Source: Bacteroidales bacterium (lineage in GTDB: Bacteria > Bacteroidota > Bacteroidia > Bacteroidales > UBA1402). From it: a DNA stretch of 6,913 nt. Under the pieces are notes generated by a model that saw only the letters and a program-made list of their open reading frames with translations, had not been told where the DNA came from and did no database searches. Of the stretch, positions 1 through 6,409 are shown one piece after another. The number at the start of each line of letters is the position of its first letter. Position 1 is the stretch's first letter. The DNA lies in the NCBI GenBank assembly GCA_012511135.1, contig JAAZGQ010000382.1, positions 1 to 6,913 of the forward strand, given 5' to 3'. The translations under genes were made by a program, and so were the position numbers.

Positions 1-346
1 GGCTTCGGCTATGCTGGCCGCCAAAGGCATCGCTTGCACAGTGGCAGAAGTGCATACGCTCAAACCCCTGGATACCGAAGGTGTAACTGAGCTGTTGAAA
101 GAATGTGGGGCTGCAGTGACAGCCGAAGATCACAAAATTATAGGCGGGCGGGGCACGGCCATTATGGAATGTGCTGCAGAGCATTGTCCTGTGCCGGTGT
201 CTCGCATAGGCTTGCGCGATGTCTTTCCGGGTTCGGGCCATCCCGAAGCGCTGCTCGATTTTTACGGCATGAGTGTGAACGATATGGTCGATGCTGCCAT
301 CACTACAATCAACAGAAAACCAAATCCATATCCCAACGAAGAATAA
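1..346 (+). CDS. Transketolase, C-terminal subunit (3' end only; partial at window start)
   Basis: The reading frame is open from base 2 and gives 114 residues, so the true start lies upstream of the window. The visible part is the C-terminal domain of a transketolase of the split (N + C subunit) type. Diagnostic stretches are the strand leading to TAEDH, then IIGGRGTAIME (families usually have GGLG here), then IGLRDVFPGSGHPEALLDFYG, which matches the usual IG..D.F..SG....LL..YG ending of small-subunit transketolases. The residues that bind thiamine diphosphate lie upstream and cannot be checked. Transketolases move a two-carbon ketol unit between sugar phosphates in the cytoplasm. The stop codon is 1 bp from the next start, so the two genes are probably translationally coupled. 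That points to a dedicated catabolic transketolase rather than the housekeeping enzyme, which is an inference. Family call is firm; substrate unknown. Confidence 0.85.
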   Translation, partial: ASAMLAAKGIACTVAEVHTLKPLDTEGVTELLKECGAAVTAEDHKIIGGRGTAIMECAAEHCPVPVSRIGLRDVFPGSGHPEALLDFYGMSVNDMVDAAITTINRKPNPYPNEE

Positions 347-347
347 T

Positions 348-1877
348 ATGCAAACAGGCTATTTCAAAAAAGTCATACAGCAAACAGCTACCCGGCTGTG
401 GATCAACAATCCTACCGCTGAGGATGTCCGTCAGGGCATCGAAGCCGGAGCCATTCATTGTACAACCAATCCCACTTATGCCGCCAAGATGCTGAGTCGC
501 CCCGAAAGTCATGATATGGCCCTGTCGGTGGTGGACGACGTATTGGTTTCCTGTGCAGACGACGATAAGGCGGCTGCCCTGATTCAGCGTCGTTTGGTGG
601 CCGAAATGGCCAGGGGATTTATGCCGCTCTACGAGAGCAGTCAGGGCCGGGAAGGCTTGGTCTCCATACAAATGGATCCTCGTCTGGAAAAGGAGGCAGC
701 TGCTATTGTGGCCGAAGCTCTGGCCGATTTCGAAGCTTTTCCCAATTGCATTGCCAAAATTCCGGTGATCCCTTCGGGTTTGCAGGCCATCGATTGCCTG
801 GTCAGGCTTAACAAGCCGGTTATTGCCACCGAAATTATGGGCATAGCTCAGGCCCTGGAAGCCTGCGCGGTCTATCGACGTGCCTCGGAAGAATCGGGTT
901 TTTGTCCGGCCTTTTTTGTTACCCACATCTCGGGCATACTAGACGATGAACTCAAAGCTGAGGCTCAGGCCCGGGGAGTGGAAGTCAGCCCCGAAGCAAT
1001 GTACATTGCCGGATGTGCGGTGGCCAAAAAACAATACCGCATTATGCAGGAACGCGGCTTGCCCGGCATTTTGCTGGGCGGTGGTGCCCGCGGACCTCAA
1101 CATTTTACCGAAATGCTGGGCGGGCCGGTACATGTCACTCTCAACTGGGCAGGAACAGCCCTGGAACTGGAGCAAAATCCCCCGGCCCTGGAAGCGCAAT
1201 TTGACCGCCCGGCCGCTCAGGAGCTCATCGATGAACTCAAGGCGAAATTGCCGACTTTTGCCCGGGCCTATGATGAAGAAGGATTGAAACCCGGAGAATT
1301 TCACGATTTCCCGCCGGTAGTGCGTTTCCGTAATCAATTTTTGAAAGGCTGGGAAGAACTGCTGGCGACCATTCGTGAACGCCGGGCTCTTTTGACAGCC
1401 CCCTCCCCACAGAAACTGAACACATCAGGCGAAAGCGGGCAGGAAACTTCAGGGAAGCTTTCGCAACAAGTTCCCGACGCGGCCTGCATCAGCAGTTTGC
1501 TGCAAAATCCTCCCGACGGCTCGCCTTTGGTTGGCGTGCAACGCTCTTATTGCAAGCTGGCTGAACATCAGCCCGTGGAGATACGGCCTGGCATTTATCG
1601 CTCTACCCTGGTGTACAACGCCGAAAACATGCTTTGTCATTTTTTCGAGAAAGCCGGTGCCAAGGTGGATCTGCATACCCATTATGCTGTTCAGAGCGGC
1701 TACGTGCTGAGGGGTAAACTGATGTTTTTTGATGCTGAGGGGAACGAACATATTTTGCTGCCCGGACAGGGCTATTTGTTCGCTTCCAACGAAGCCCACG
1801 GTTCGGTGGCGCTGGAGGAATCGGAAATCATCGAGACCTTCACGCCGGGACGCCCGGAATATCTGGACAAAGAATAA
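348..1877 (+). CDS. Transaldolase-family protein fused to a C-terminal cupin domain
   Basis: The product has 509 residues. Residues about 12-345 form a transaldolase/fructose-6-phosphate-aldolase-type barrel. TTNP is at 39-42, VSIQMDPRL at 105-113, AKIPVIPSGLQAI at 136-148 with the predicted Schiff-base lysine K137, TEIMGIAQAL at 161-170, and a GGGARGP loop at 244-250. A Ser/Gly/Gln-rich linker (about 352-376) leads to a cupin (about 400-505). It carries motif 1 with H443, H445 and Q449 (Gln where Glu is common) and motif 2 PGQG (472-475) with H484, so metal binding is plausible. The family transfers or cleaves a three-carbon dihydroxyacetone unit. The cupin could be an isomerase or a ligand sensor; the sequence does not say. 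By eye, N20 sits where Asp is usual and H193 where a phosphate-binding Arg is usual. ATG at 348, 1 bp after the transketolase stop, is preferred because the family match begins there. An in-frame ATG at 291 would overlap the upstream gene. Domain calls are firm; the reaction is not. Confidence 0.85.
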   Translation: MQTGYFKKVIQQTATRLWINNPTAEDVRQGIEAGAIHCTTNPTYAAKMLSRPESHDMALSVVDDVLVSCADDDKAAALIQRRLVAEMARGFMPLYESSQGREGLVSIQMDPRLEKEAAAIVAEALADFEAFPNCIAKIPVIPSGLQAIDCLVRLNKPVIATEIMGIAQALEACAVYRRASEESGFCPAFFVTHISGILDDELKAEAQARGVEVSPEAMYIAGCAVAKKQYRIMQERGLPGILLGGGARGPQHFTEMLGGPVHVTLNWAGTALELEQNPPALEAQFDRPAAQELIDELKAKLPTFARAYDEEGLKPGEFHDFPPVVRFRNQFLKGWEELLATIRERRALLTAPSPQKLNTSGESGQETSGKLSQQVPDAACISSLLQNPPDGSPLVGVQRSYCKLAEHQPVEIRPGIYRSTLVYNAENMLCHFFEKAGAKVDLHTHYAVQSGYVLRGKLMFFDAEGNEHILLPGQGYLFASNEAHGSVALEESEIIETFTPGRPEYLDKE

Positions 1878-1930
1878 TTCAGCATACCGGGCTGCTAAGT
1901 TTTTGCAGGGCTTAAGTTGACCCATTAGTT

Positions 1931-1948
1931 CACCCGGCGGGTGTTTTT
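1931..1948 (+). terminator. Weak candidate terminator or attenuator between transaldolase-cupin and racemase-like genes
   Basis: CACCC (1931-1935) and GGGTG (1939-1943) form a five-pair GC-rich stem with a GGC loop, followed directly by TTTTT (1944-1948). The stem is short, so it may only attenuate transcription. The 143-bp gap it sits in (1878-2020) is the longest gap within the catabolic cluster. Confidence 0.35.
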
Positions 1949-1976
1949 GCCGAACAGGGCTTACACCCTAATTTGA

Positions 1977-2006
1977 TTTGTTACAAACTTGAATACTATA
2001 ACCTTT
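1977..2006 (+). promoter_or_regulatory. Possible Bacteroidetes-type promoter before the racemase-like gene
   Basis: TTTG at 1977-1980 resembles the Bacteroidetes -33 box. After 18 bp it is followed by TAACCTTT (1999-2006), an imperfect match to the TAnnTTTG -7 box. The start codon lies 15 bp beyond the second box, which leaves little leader. It follows the candidate hairpin at 1931-1948, so the racemase-like and transporter genes may be partly uncoupled from the upstream pair. Weak evidence by sequence alone. Confidence 0.3.
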
Positions 2007-2020
2007 TAAAAGAGAACACC

Positions 2021-2674
2021 ATGACCAGAGTTTTTGCCGTCCACACGGCCACCGCCTTGATTGAGCCCATTACGGCTTTGTTTAAAGAACACCTGCCCCA
2101 GGTAAAGTTGAACCATATTGCCGACGACAGCCTGATTCAGGAAGTCATTGCCGAAGGCAGGCTGACGCCGGCAGTCAAACGCCGCATGCTGGCTTGTTAT
2201 TACGCGGCTGTGGATGCCGGAGCCGACTATATTTTCAATACCTGTTCTTCGGTGGGTGAAGTGGCCGATACAGCTAAGTTTTTAATGCCGGTGCCCCTGA
2301 TCCGCATAGACGAACAAATGGCGCTCAAGGCCATCAGCCTCTCTGCCCGCATTGGTGTGTTGGCTACCCTGCCTACCACCTTGCAGCCTACAGCTGATTT
2401 GCTCAGGCGTTTAGCAGCTGAACAGGGCAAAAAGATAGAACTGGTGGACGGTTTGGCCGAGGGAGCTTTTCAGGCTGCCATGAGCGGTAATCCCCAAAAA
2501 CACGATGAATTAATTTTGCAGGCTTCCAAAAGTGTTGCTCCCCGGGTAGACGTTATCGTGCTGGCCCAGGGTTCTATGGCCCGTATGGAAGCCAGACTGG
2601 CCGCCGAGACCGGCAAAACAGTTTTGTCCAGCCCCCTCCTTGGAGTGTTGGGCCTTAAAAAACTGATAGGATAG
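2021..2674 (+). CDS. Asp/Glu racemase-superfamily protein with a single conserved cysteine
   Basis: The product has 217 residues, near the usual 210-250 of the aspartate/glutamate/hydantoin racemase superfamily. It opens with a first beta strand (MTRVFAVHTATALIEP). NTCSSVGE follows at about 73-80, with C75 at the first catalytic cysteine position. ARIGVLAT (109-116) marks the start of the second half-domain, and the fold closes with SSPLLGV (203-209). Where a second cysteine is expected after strand VDVIVLA, this protein has QGSMAR (183-188), so the two-cysteine racemisation mechanism is unlikely. Relatives with one cysteine include arylmalonate decarboxylase, which keeps the other one. A role as isomerase, decarboxylase or lyase on a sugar-acid intermediate is an inference from the neighbours. 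ATG at 2021 is preferred over an in-frame ATG at 1973, which would add a tail unlike the family and overlap the promoter candidate. AAAAGAGAA just upstream may aid initiation. Confidence 0.75.
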   Translation: MTRVFAVHTATALIEPITALFKEHLPQVKLNHIADDSLIQEVIAEGRLTPAVKRRMLACYYAAVDAGADYIFNTCSSVGEVADTAKFLMPVPLIRIDEQMALKAISLSARIGVLATLPTTLQPTADLLRRLAAEQGKKIELVDGLAEGAFQAAMSGNPQKHDELILQASKSVAPRVDVIVLAQGSMARMEARLAAETGKTVLSSPLLGVLGLKKLIG

Positions 2675-2679
2675 GGGCT

Positions 2680-4005
2680 ATGAAAAAAAGGAATATTCTG
2701 CTGATTTTTTTGGTCTTTATCGGGATAGTTACTTTCCTTGACCGCATCAATATTTCGGTGGCGGGCACCAGTATCATGGCAGACCTGGGCCTAAGTCGCA
2801 AGCAATGGGGCTGGGTTCTGAGCGCCTTTATTATTTCCTACGGGCTGTTGCAGGTTCCACTGGGTTTGTTGGGTGACCGCAAGGGACAGCGCAGGGTGCT
2901 GGCGATTATCGTGCTCTGGTGGTCGGTGTTTACCGGCCTGACGGGTATGGCCGGAGGCTTTATTTCGTTGCTGTTTATCCGCTTTGCCTTTGGTATTGGC
3001 GAGGCTGGAGCTTATCCCTGCATGACCGGCGCCATAGGGCGTTGGTTCCCCAAATCCGAAAATGCCAAAGCTCAGGGCTATATCTGGGCAGCCAGCCGGG
3101 TAGGCGGAGCCTTGACTCCCTTTATCGTAATTCCTGTAATTATGTACCTGGGCTGGCGTCAGGCTTTTTATATACTCGGAGCGGTGGGTTTGCTCTGGGT
3201 AGTAGCCTGGTATTGGTGGTTCAGGGATAATCCGGCCGATAAAAAGGGCATCACGCAGGCTGAACTGGCCGAATTGGACGACAAGCCCAAAGTGGAGGTG
3301 GCTAAGCAAAAAGTTCCCTGGAAAGCAATCTTACACAGCAAACAATTCTGGCTGATCCTCTCGATGTATTTCTTTTACGCCTGGGGCAGCTGGTTTTTCT
3401 TTTCGTGGTTCCCTACTTATATGGAAGAAGGCCGGGGCTTTTCCAAAGCTGCTCTGACCTATGCCGTGGCCGTGCCCTTTTTGATGAGTGTGGGCGGTAA
3501 CATTGCCGGCGGCTACCTCAGCGATCGTTTTTCGCTCAAGTACGGGCTCAAAAAAGGCCGTCGCCTGCTGGGAGTGGGTGGTTTGGCTGCTTCGGCGGTG
3601 TTTATGTTTCTGGCAGCTTTTATTCCCGGCAAAATGCAGGTCTTTATTTTCCTTTCACTTTGTTTTGGGGTGATAGACCTGATGTTGCCCAGTGCCTGGG
3701 CTATTTGCCTGGACATTGGCAAGCAATACGCCGGAGCGGTGTCGGGTGCCATGAACACGGCCGGCAACATTGGCGGTTTTGTGTGTGCTTCCATTTTTGG
3801 TTATTTGGTGGAGGGCACGGGAAATTACAATTTTCCCTTGTTTGTGATAGCCGGCATGCTGGTGATCAGTGCTTTGATCTTTACCCGCATTGATGCTTCC
3901 AAACCCTTGCTGCCCGAAGATCAGCCGGAGCCTTTGCTGCCCGAAGATCAGCCGGAGCCCTTGCAGCCCGAAGACCAGGCAGAGCTTTCGCTGCAAAAGA
4001 GTTGA
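2680..4005 (+). CDS. MFS transporter, anion:cation symporter-like (sugar or sugar-acid uptake)
   Basis: The product has 441 residues and about 12 hydrophobic membrane segments, so it sits in the inner membrane. DRINISVA (21-28) in the first segment and RFAFGIGEAGAYPC (101-114) are typical of the ACS family that includes hexuronate, galactonate and glucarate carriers. The MFS loop 2-3 signature is GDRKGQRR (65-72), and GGYLSDR (277-283) is the matching loop in the second half. A long cytoplasmic loop (about 185-215) splits the two six-helix halves. These carriers usually import organic anions with protons. The gene starts 5 bp after the racemase-like stop, and an AGGGG ribosome-binding site (2673-2677) overlaps that stop, so the two are co-translated. 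The C-terminal tail from about residue 406 carries three acidic, proline-rich repeats not expected in the family. The substrate is likely what the upstream enzymes break down, but its identity cannot be read from the sequence. Confidence 0.85.
   Translation: MKKRNILLIFLVFIGIVTFLDRINISVAGTSIMADLGLSRKQWGWVLSAFIISYGLLQVPLGLLGDRKGQRRVLAIIVLWWSVFTGLTGMAGGFISLLFIRFAFGIGEAGAYPCMTGAIGRWFPKSENAKAQGYIWAASRVGGALTPFIVIPVIMYLGWRQAFYILGAVGLLWVVAWYWWFRDNPADKKGITQAELAELDDKPKVEVAKQKVPWKAILHSKQFWLILSMYFFYAWGSWFFFSWFPTYMEEGRGFSKAALTYAVAVPFLMSVGGNIAGGYLSDRFSLKYGLKKGRRLLGVGGLAASAVFMFLAAFIPGKMQVFIFLSLCFGVIDLMLPSAWAICLDIGKQYAGAVSGAMNTAGNIGGFVCASIFGYLVEGTGNYNFPLFVIAGMLVISALIFTRIDASKPLLPEDQPEPLLPEDQPEPLQPEDQAELSLQKS
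3904..3984 (+). repeat. Three 27-bp in-frame tandem repeats in the transporter tail
   Basis: Units run 3904-3930, 3931-3957 and 3958-3984. Units 1 and 2 differ at one base; unit 3 differs from unit 1 at four. Each encodes nine residues: PLLPEDQPE, PLLPEDQPE and PLQPEDQAE. The tail is hydrophilic, acidic and probably cytoplasmic. The near-identity of units 1 and 2 points to recent duplication or gene conversion. Confidence 0.95.
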
Positions 4006-4014
4006 CGCGCAGCC

Positions 4015-4038
4015 AGGCTCCTGTTCGAAGCGGAGCCT
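4015..4038 (+). terminator. Hairpin after the transporter gene, candidate terminator
   Basis: AGGCTCC (4015-4021) and GGAGCCT (4032-4038) are a perfect seven-pair inverted repeat around a 10-nt loop. It begins 10 bp after the transporter stop. There is no clean T tract. What follows is the T-rich (GTCTT)4 repeat, about 60 percent T, which may stand in for it. It is well placed to end the catabolic operon before gmd. Confidence 0.45.
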
Positions 4039-4039
4039 C

Positions 4040-4063
4040 TGTCTTGTCTTGTCTTGTCTTGTC
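4040..4063 (+). repeat. (GTCTT)4 pentanucleotide microsatellite
   Basis: Four perfect GTCTT copies run 4041-4060, with a partial GTC to 4063 and one matching base before. It is intergenic, between the hairpin of the transporter gene and the gmd leader. Such tracts can change copy number by strand slippage. It starts about 147 bp before the gmd start codon, so a change would alter spacing, not a reading frame. Confidence 0.95.
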
Positions 4064-4068
4064 AGGCC

Positions 4069-4080
4069 TGTTTATAAACA
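4069..4080. promoter_or_regulatory. 12-bp perfect palindrome upstream of gmd, possible operator
   Basis: TGTTTATAAACA reads the same on both strands. One mismatch out, the flanks GC and GC (4066-4067, 4082-4083) also pair, giving an imperfect 18-bp dyad. It lies about 30 bp before the candidate -7 box at 4111, a reasonable place for a dimeric regulator. No known regulator site is recognised. Confidence 0.3.
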
Positions 4081-4110
4081 TGCTCAAAAAAAAGCTGTAA
4101 TAAATTGCTG

Positions 4111-4118
4111 TATCTTTA
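4111..4118 (+). promoter_or_regulatory. Possible -7 promoter box for gmd-fcl
   Basis: TATCTTTA matches the Bacteroidetes TAnnTTTG box at all but the last base and sits 69 bp before the gmd ATG in an AT-rich stretch. No clear TTTG -33 box stands at the expected spacing, so the call is tentative. Confidence 0.35.
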
Positions 4119-4186
4119 CAATTAAGCTAAATTTGCAGAACGCAAGGATTTTTATTGAAATCTTACAATCTTAAAGTTTTAACACC

Positions 4187-5266
4187 ATGTCAAAAATAGC
4201 TTTGATTACCGGTATCACGGGACAGGACGGTTCATTTTTGGCGGAATTTCTGCTGGAAAAAAATTACGAAGTGCACGGCATTATACGCCGGAGCTCCTCT
4301 TTCAATACCGGACGTATAGAGCATCTTTATCTGGACGAATGGGTACGCGACATGAAACAGAAAAGGCTTATCAACCTGCATTATGCTGATATGACCGATT
4401 CAAGTTCGCTGATCAGGGTGATTCAGACCGTCAAACCCGATGAAATCTACAACCTGGCTGCCCAGTCGCACGTCAAAGTCAGTTTCGACGTACCTGAATA
4501 TACAGCCGAGTCGGACGCTGTTGGCACTTTGCGCCTGCTGGAAGCCGTGCGCATTCTGGGCCTGGAAAAAAGCAGCCGCATTTATCAGGCCTCTACTTCG
4601 GAACTTTATGGCCTGGTGCAGGAAGTGCCGCAAAAAGAGACTACGCCTTTTTATCCCCGCAGTCCTTACGGAGTGGCCAAGCAATACGGTTTCTGGATTA
4701 CCAAAAATTACCGCGAAGCCTACGGTATGTTTGCCGTTAACGGTATTTTGTTTAACCACGAGAGCGAAAGGCGAGGAGAGACTTTTGTGACCCGCAAGAT
4801 CAGCCTGGCTGCTGCGCGTATAGCGCAGGGGCATCAGGACAAGCTCTATCTGGGCAATTTGTCGGCCCGCCGTGATTGGGGTTATGCCAAAGATTATGTG
4901 GAATGTATGTGGCTGATGCTTCAATACCATACGCCCGAGGATTTTGTGATAGCTACCGGTCAGATGCATACCGTTAGAGAATTTTGCACGCTGGCCTTCA
5001 AAGAAGCAGGCATAGACTTGCGCTGGGAAGGCGAGGGAGTGCAGGAAAAAGGTATAGACGCTCAATCGGGCAAAGTGCTGGTAGAAGTAGACCCCAAGTA
5101 TTTCCGTCCGGCCGAAGTGGAACAGTTAATGGGCGATCCTTCCAAAGCACGAAATCTGTTGGGCTGGAATCCCACCCAAACATCTTTCGAAGATTTGGTC
5201 AGCCTGATGGTGAAGCACGATATGCGCTTTGTCAAAAAACTCTATCTCAAATCGCAGCTGGATTGA
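4187..5266 (+). CDS. gmd: GDP-mannose 4,6-dehydratase
   Basis: This enzyme converts GDP-D-mannose to GDP-4-keto-6-deoxy-D-mannose with bound NADP, the first step to GDP-L-fucose, in the cytoplasm. The product is full length at 359 residues and belongs to the extended short-chain dehydrogenase family. The Rossmann loop GITGQDG is at 9-15 (G9, G12, G15). RRSSSFNTGRIEHL (34-47) is the family's NADP and subunit-contact segment. NLAAQSHV (89-96), STSELYG with T137 and E139, YPRSPYGVAKQYG with Y161 and K165, and FNHESERRGETFVTRKI (189-205) are all typical of Gmd. No key residue is missing. It starts after an AT-rich leader with no Shine-Dalgarno (AACACCATG), as is normal in Bacteroidetes. fcl follows after 6 bp, so the two form an operon. 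Little doubt about the function. Confidence 0.97.
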   Translation: MSKIALITGITGQDGSFLAEFLLEKNYEVHGIIRRSSSFNTGRIEHLYLDEWVRDMKQKRLINLHYADMTDSSSLIRVIQTVKPDEIYNLAAQSHVKVSFDVPEYTAESDAVGTLRLLEAVRILGLEKSSRIYQASTSELYGLVQEVPQKETTPFYPRSPYGVAKQYGFWITKNYREAYGMFAVNGILFNHESERRGETFVTRKISLAAARIAQGHQDKLYLGNLSARRDWGYAKDYVECMWLMLQYHTPEDFVIATGQMHTVREFCTLAFKEAGIDLRWEGEGVQEKGIDAQSGKVLVEVDPKYFRPAEVEQLMGDPSKARNLLGWNPTQTSFEDLVSLMVKHDMRFVKKLYLKSQLD

Positions 5267-5272
5267 ATTAGT

Positions 5273-6358
5273 ATGGAAAAACACAGCAAGATATACGTTG
5301 CAGGCCACCGCGGCCTGGTGGGTTCAGCCATCTGGAAGAATTTATTGTCCAAAGGCTATAAGAACTTGCTGGGCTGCAGTCACGCTGAGCTGGATCTGAT
5401 GGACGGTTCTGCGGTAGAGGCTTTTTTCGAAACAGAACAGCCCGAATATGTAGTGCTCGCGGCCGCTCAGGTGGGTGGCATTGAGGCCAACAATGTGTAC
5501 CGGGCGGACTTTATTTACCGCAACCTTCAAATTCAGCAAAACCTCATCGGGGCAGCTTATCGTCATAGGGTTAAGAAGCTTTTGTTTTTGGGCAGCAGCT
5601 GTATTTATCCCCGTGATGCGGCTCAGCCTATCAACGAAGATGCTCTCTTGACCGGCCCGCTGGAATATACCAACGAGCCCTATGCCATAGCCAAGATTGC
5701 CGGCCTCAAGCTTTGCGAAAGTTTCAACCTGCAGTACGGTACCAATTTTATTGCGGTGATGCCTACGAATCTGTATGGCCCCAACGATAATTTTGACCTG
5801 GAACGCAGCCATGTCTTACCGGCCATGATCCGCAAAATATTTCTGGCCAACTCTTTGTTAAATAATGATGAGCTTCATCTGCGTCGTGACCTGGAAAGTC
5901 GTCCGGTAGAAGGTATCGACGGCAACGATTCCTTAGCGCGAATTACGAATGTACTCAAAAAATACGGAATTCACAGAGATTCTTTGGAACTATGGGGTAC
6001 AGGCCGGCCCCTGAGGGAATTCCTATGGAGCGAAGATATGGCCGATGCTTGCGTTTATATTATGGAAAGGGTCAATTTTGAAGATCTCAGGCCTAAGGAT
6101 CCGGCAGCCGAAGTGCGCAATTGCCATATAAATATTGGTAGCGGCAGGGAAATTTCTATAGCTGATCTGGCAGGCCTGATAGCCCAAAAGACAGGCTATA
6201 CAGGCAAGATCAGTTTCGATGCAACAAAACCCGACGGCACAATGCGCAAGCTTTGCGACGTTAGCAAGCTGCACAGCCTGGGCTGGAAGCATAAGGTGGA
6301 TATCTCGGAAGGCCTGGATCGTATGCTGGAATGGTATCGTTACAGCCTGTCGCTTTAA
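5273..6358 (+). CDS. fcl: GDP-L-fucose synthase (GDP-4-keto-6-deoxymannose 3,5-epimerase/4-reductase)
   Basis: This enzyme epimerises the Gmd product at C3 and C5 and reduces it with NADPH to GDP-L-fucose, which feeds fucosylated surface polysaccharides and glycoproteins. The product has 361 residues. It shows the Rossmann loop GHRGLVG (11-17), AAAQVGGI (63-70), SSCIYP with S108 and C110, YAIAK with Y137 and K141, PTNLYGPNDNFD (164-175) and H180. These fall one residue off the E. coli enzyme's S107, C109, Y136, K140 and H179, so both the reductase triad and the epimerase Cys/His pair are present. GTGRPLREFLWSEDMADA (242-259) is the conserved substrate-side segment. It is about 40 residues longer than the E. 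coli form, with the extra stretch around 195-236; long forms of this type are usual in Bacteroidetes. It starts 6 bp after gmd. Confidence 0.96.
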   Translation: MEKHSKIYVAGHRGLVGSAIWKNLLSKGYKNLLGCSHAELDLMDGSAVEAFFETEQPEYVVLAAAQVGGIEANNVYRADFIYRNLQIQQNLIGAAYRHRVKKLLFLGSSCIYPRDAAQPINEDALLTGPLEYTNEPYAIAKIAGLKLCESFNLQYGTNFIAVMPTNLYGPNDNFDLERSHVLPAMIRKIFLANSLLNNDELHLRRDLESRPVEGIDGNDSLARITNVLKKYGIHRDSLELWGTGRPLREFLWSEDMADACVYIMERVNFEDLRPKDPAAEVRNCHINIGSGREISIADLAGLIAQKTGYTGKISFDATKPDGTMRKLCDVSKLHSLGWKHKVDISEGLDRMLEWYRYSLSL

Positions 6359-6374
6359 TTTGTCTGGAAAAGTC

Positions 6375-6403
6375 TTTTTTTTACTTAGGGAATCGTATCT
6401 TTG
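6375..6403 (+). promoter_or_regulatory. Bacteroidetes-type promoter for hydG
   Basis: TATCTTTG (6396-6403) is a perfect TAnnTTTG -7 box, 20 bp before the hydG ATG. Upstream, a run of eight T (6375-6382) lies where the -33 element is expected, though a clean TTG is lacking. The T run may also help to end fcl transcription, but no stable hairpin precedes it. This suggests hydG is transcribed apart from gmd-fcl, from a short leader. Confidence 0.55.
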
Positions 6404-6409
6404 ATTCTC

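Noticed and set aside
291..347. Earlier in-frame ATG for the transaldolase-cupin protein
   Set aside because: It would overlap the transketolase end by 56 bp and add 19 residues that resemble nothing in the family. The ATG at 348 is 1 bp after the stop and begins where the family match begins.
1973..2020. Earlier in-frame ATG for the racemase-like protein
   Set aside because: The extra residues precede the first beta strand, have no family match and overlap the promoter candidate. ATG at 2021 gives the normal start.
3655..3996. Long minus-strand frames with repeats over the transporter end
   Set aside because: They are antisense shadows of the 27-bp repeats and of the transporter coding pattern, with no recognisable protein family.
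1..4005. Assigning the cluster to D-apiose or sulfoquinovose breakdown because a split transketolase is present
   Set aside because: No kinase, isomerase, sulfosugar reductase or other diagnostic enzyme is visible, and only the last 114 residues of the transketolase are seen. Naming the substrate would be a guess.
5301..5317. CAGGCC...GGCCTG inverted repeat at the start of fcl
   Set aside because: It falls within the codons for the Rossmann glycine loop and is explained by coding constraint and GC-rich codons. No regulatory context supports it.
5855..5980. Extra stretch in Fcl as a foreign insertion or fused domain
   Set aside because: The frame and codon use continue smoothly, and long-form Fcl proteins of about 355-360 residues are usual in Bacteroidetes.
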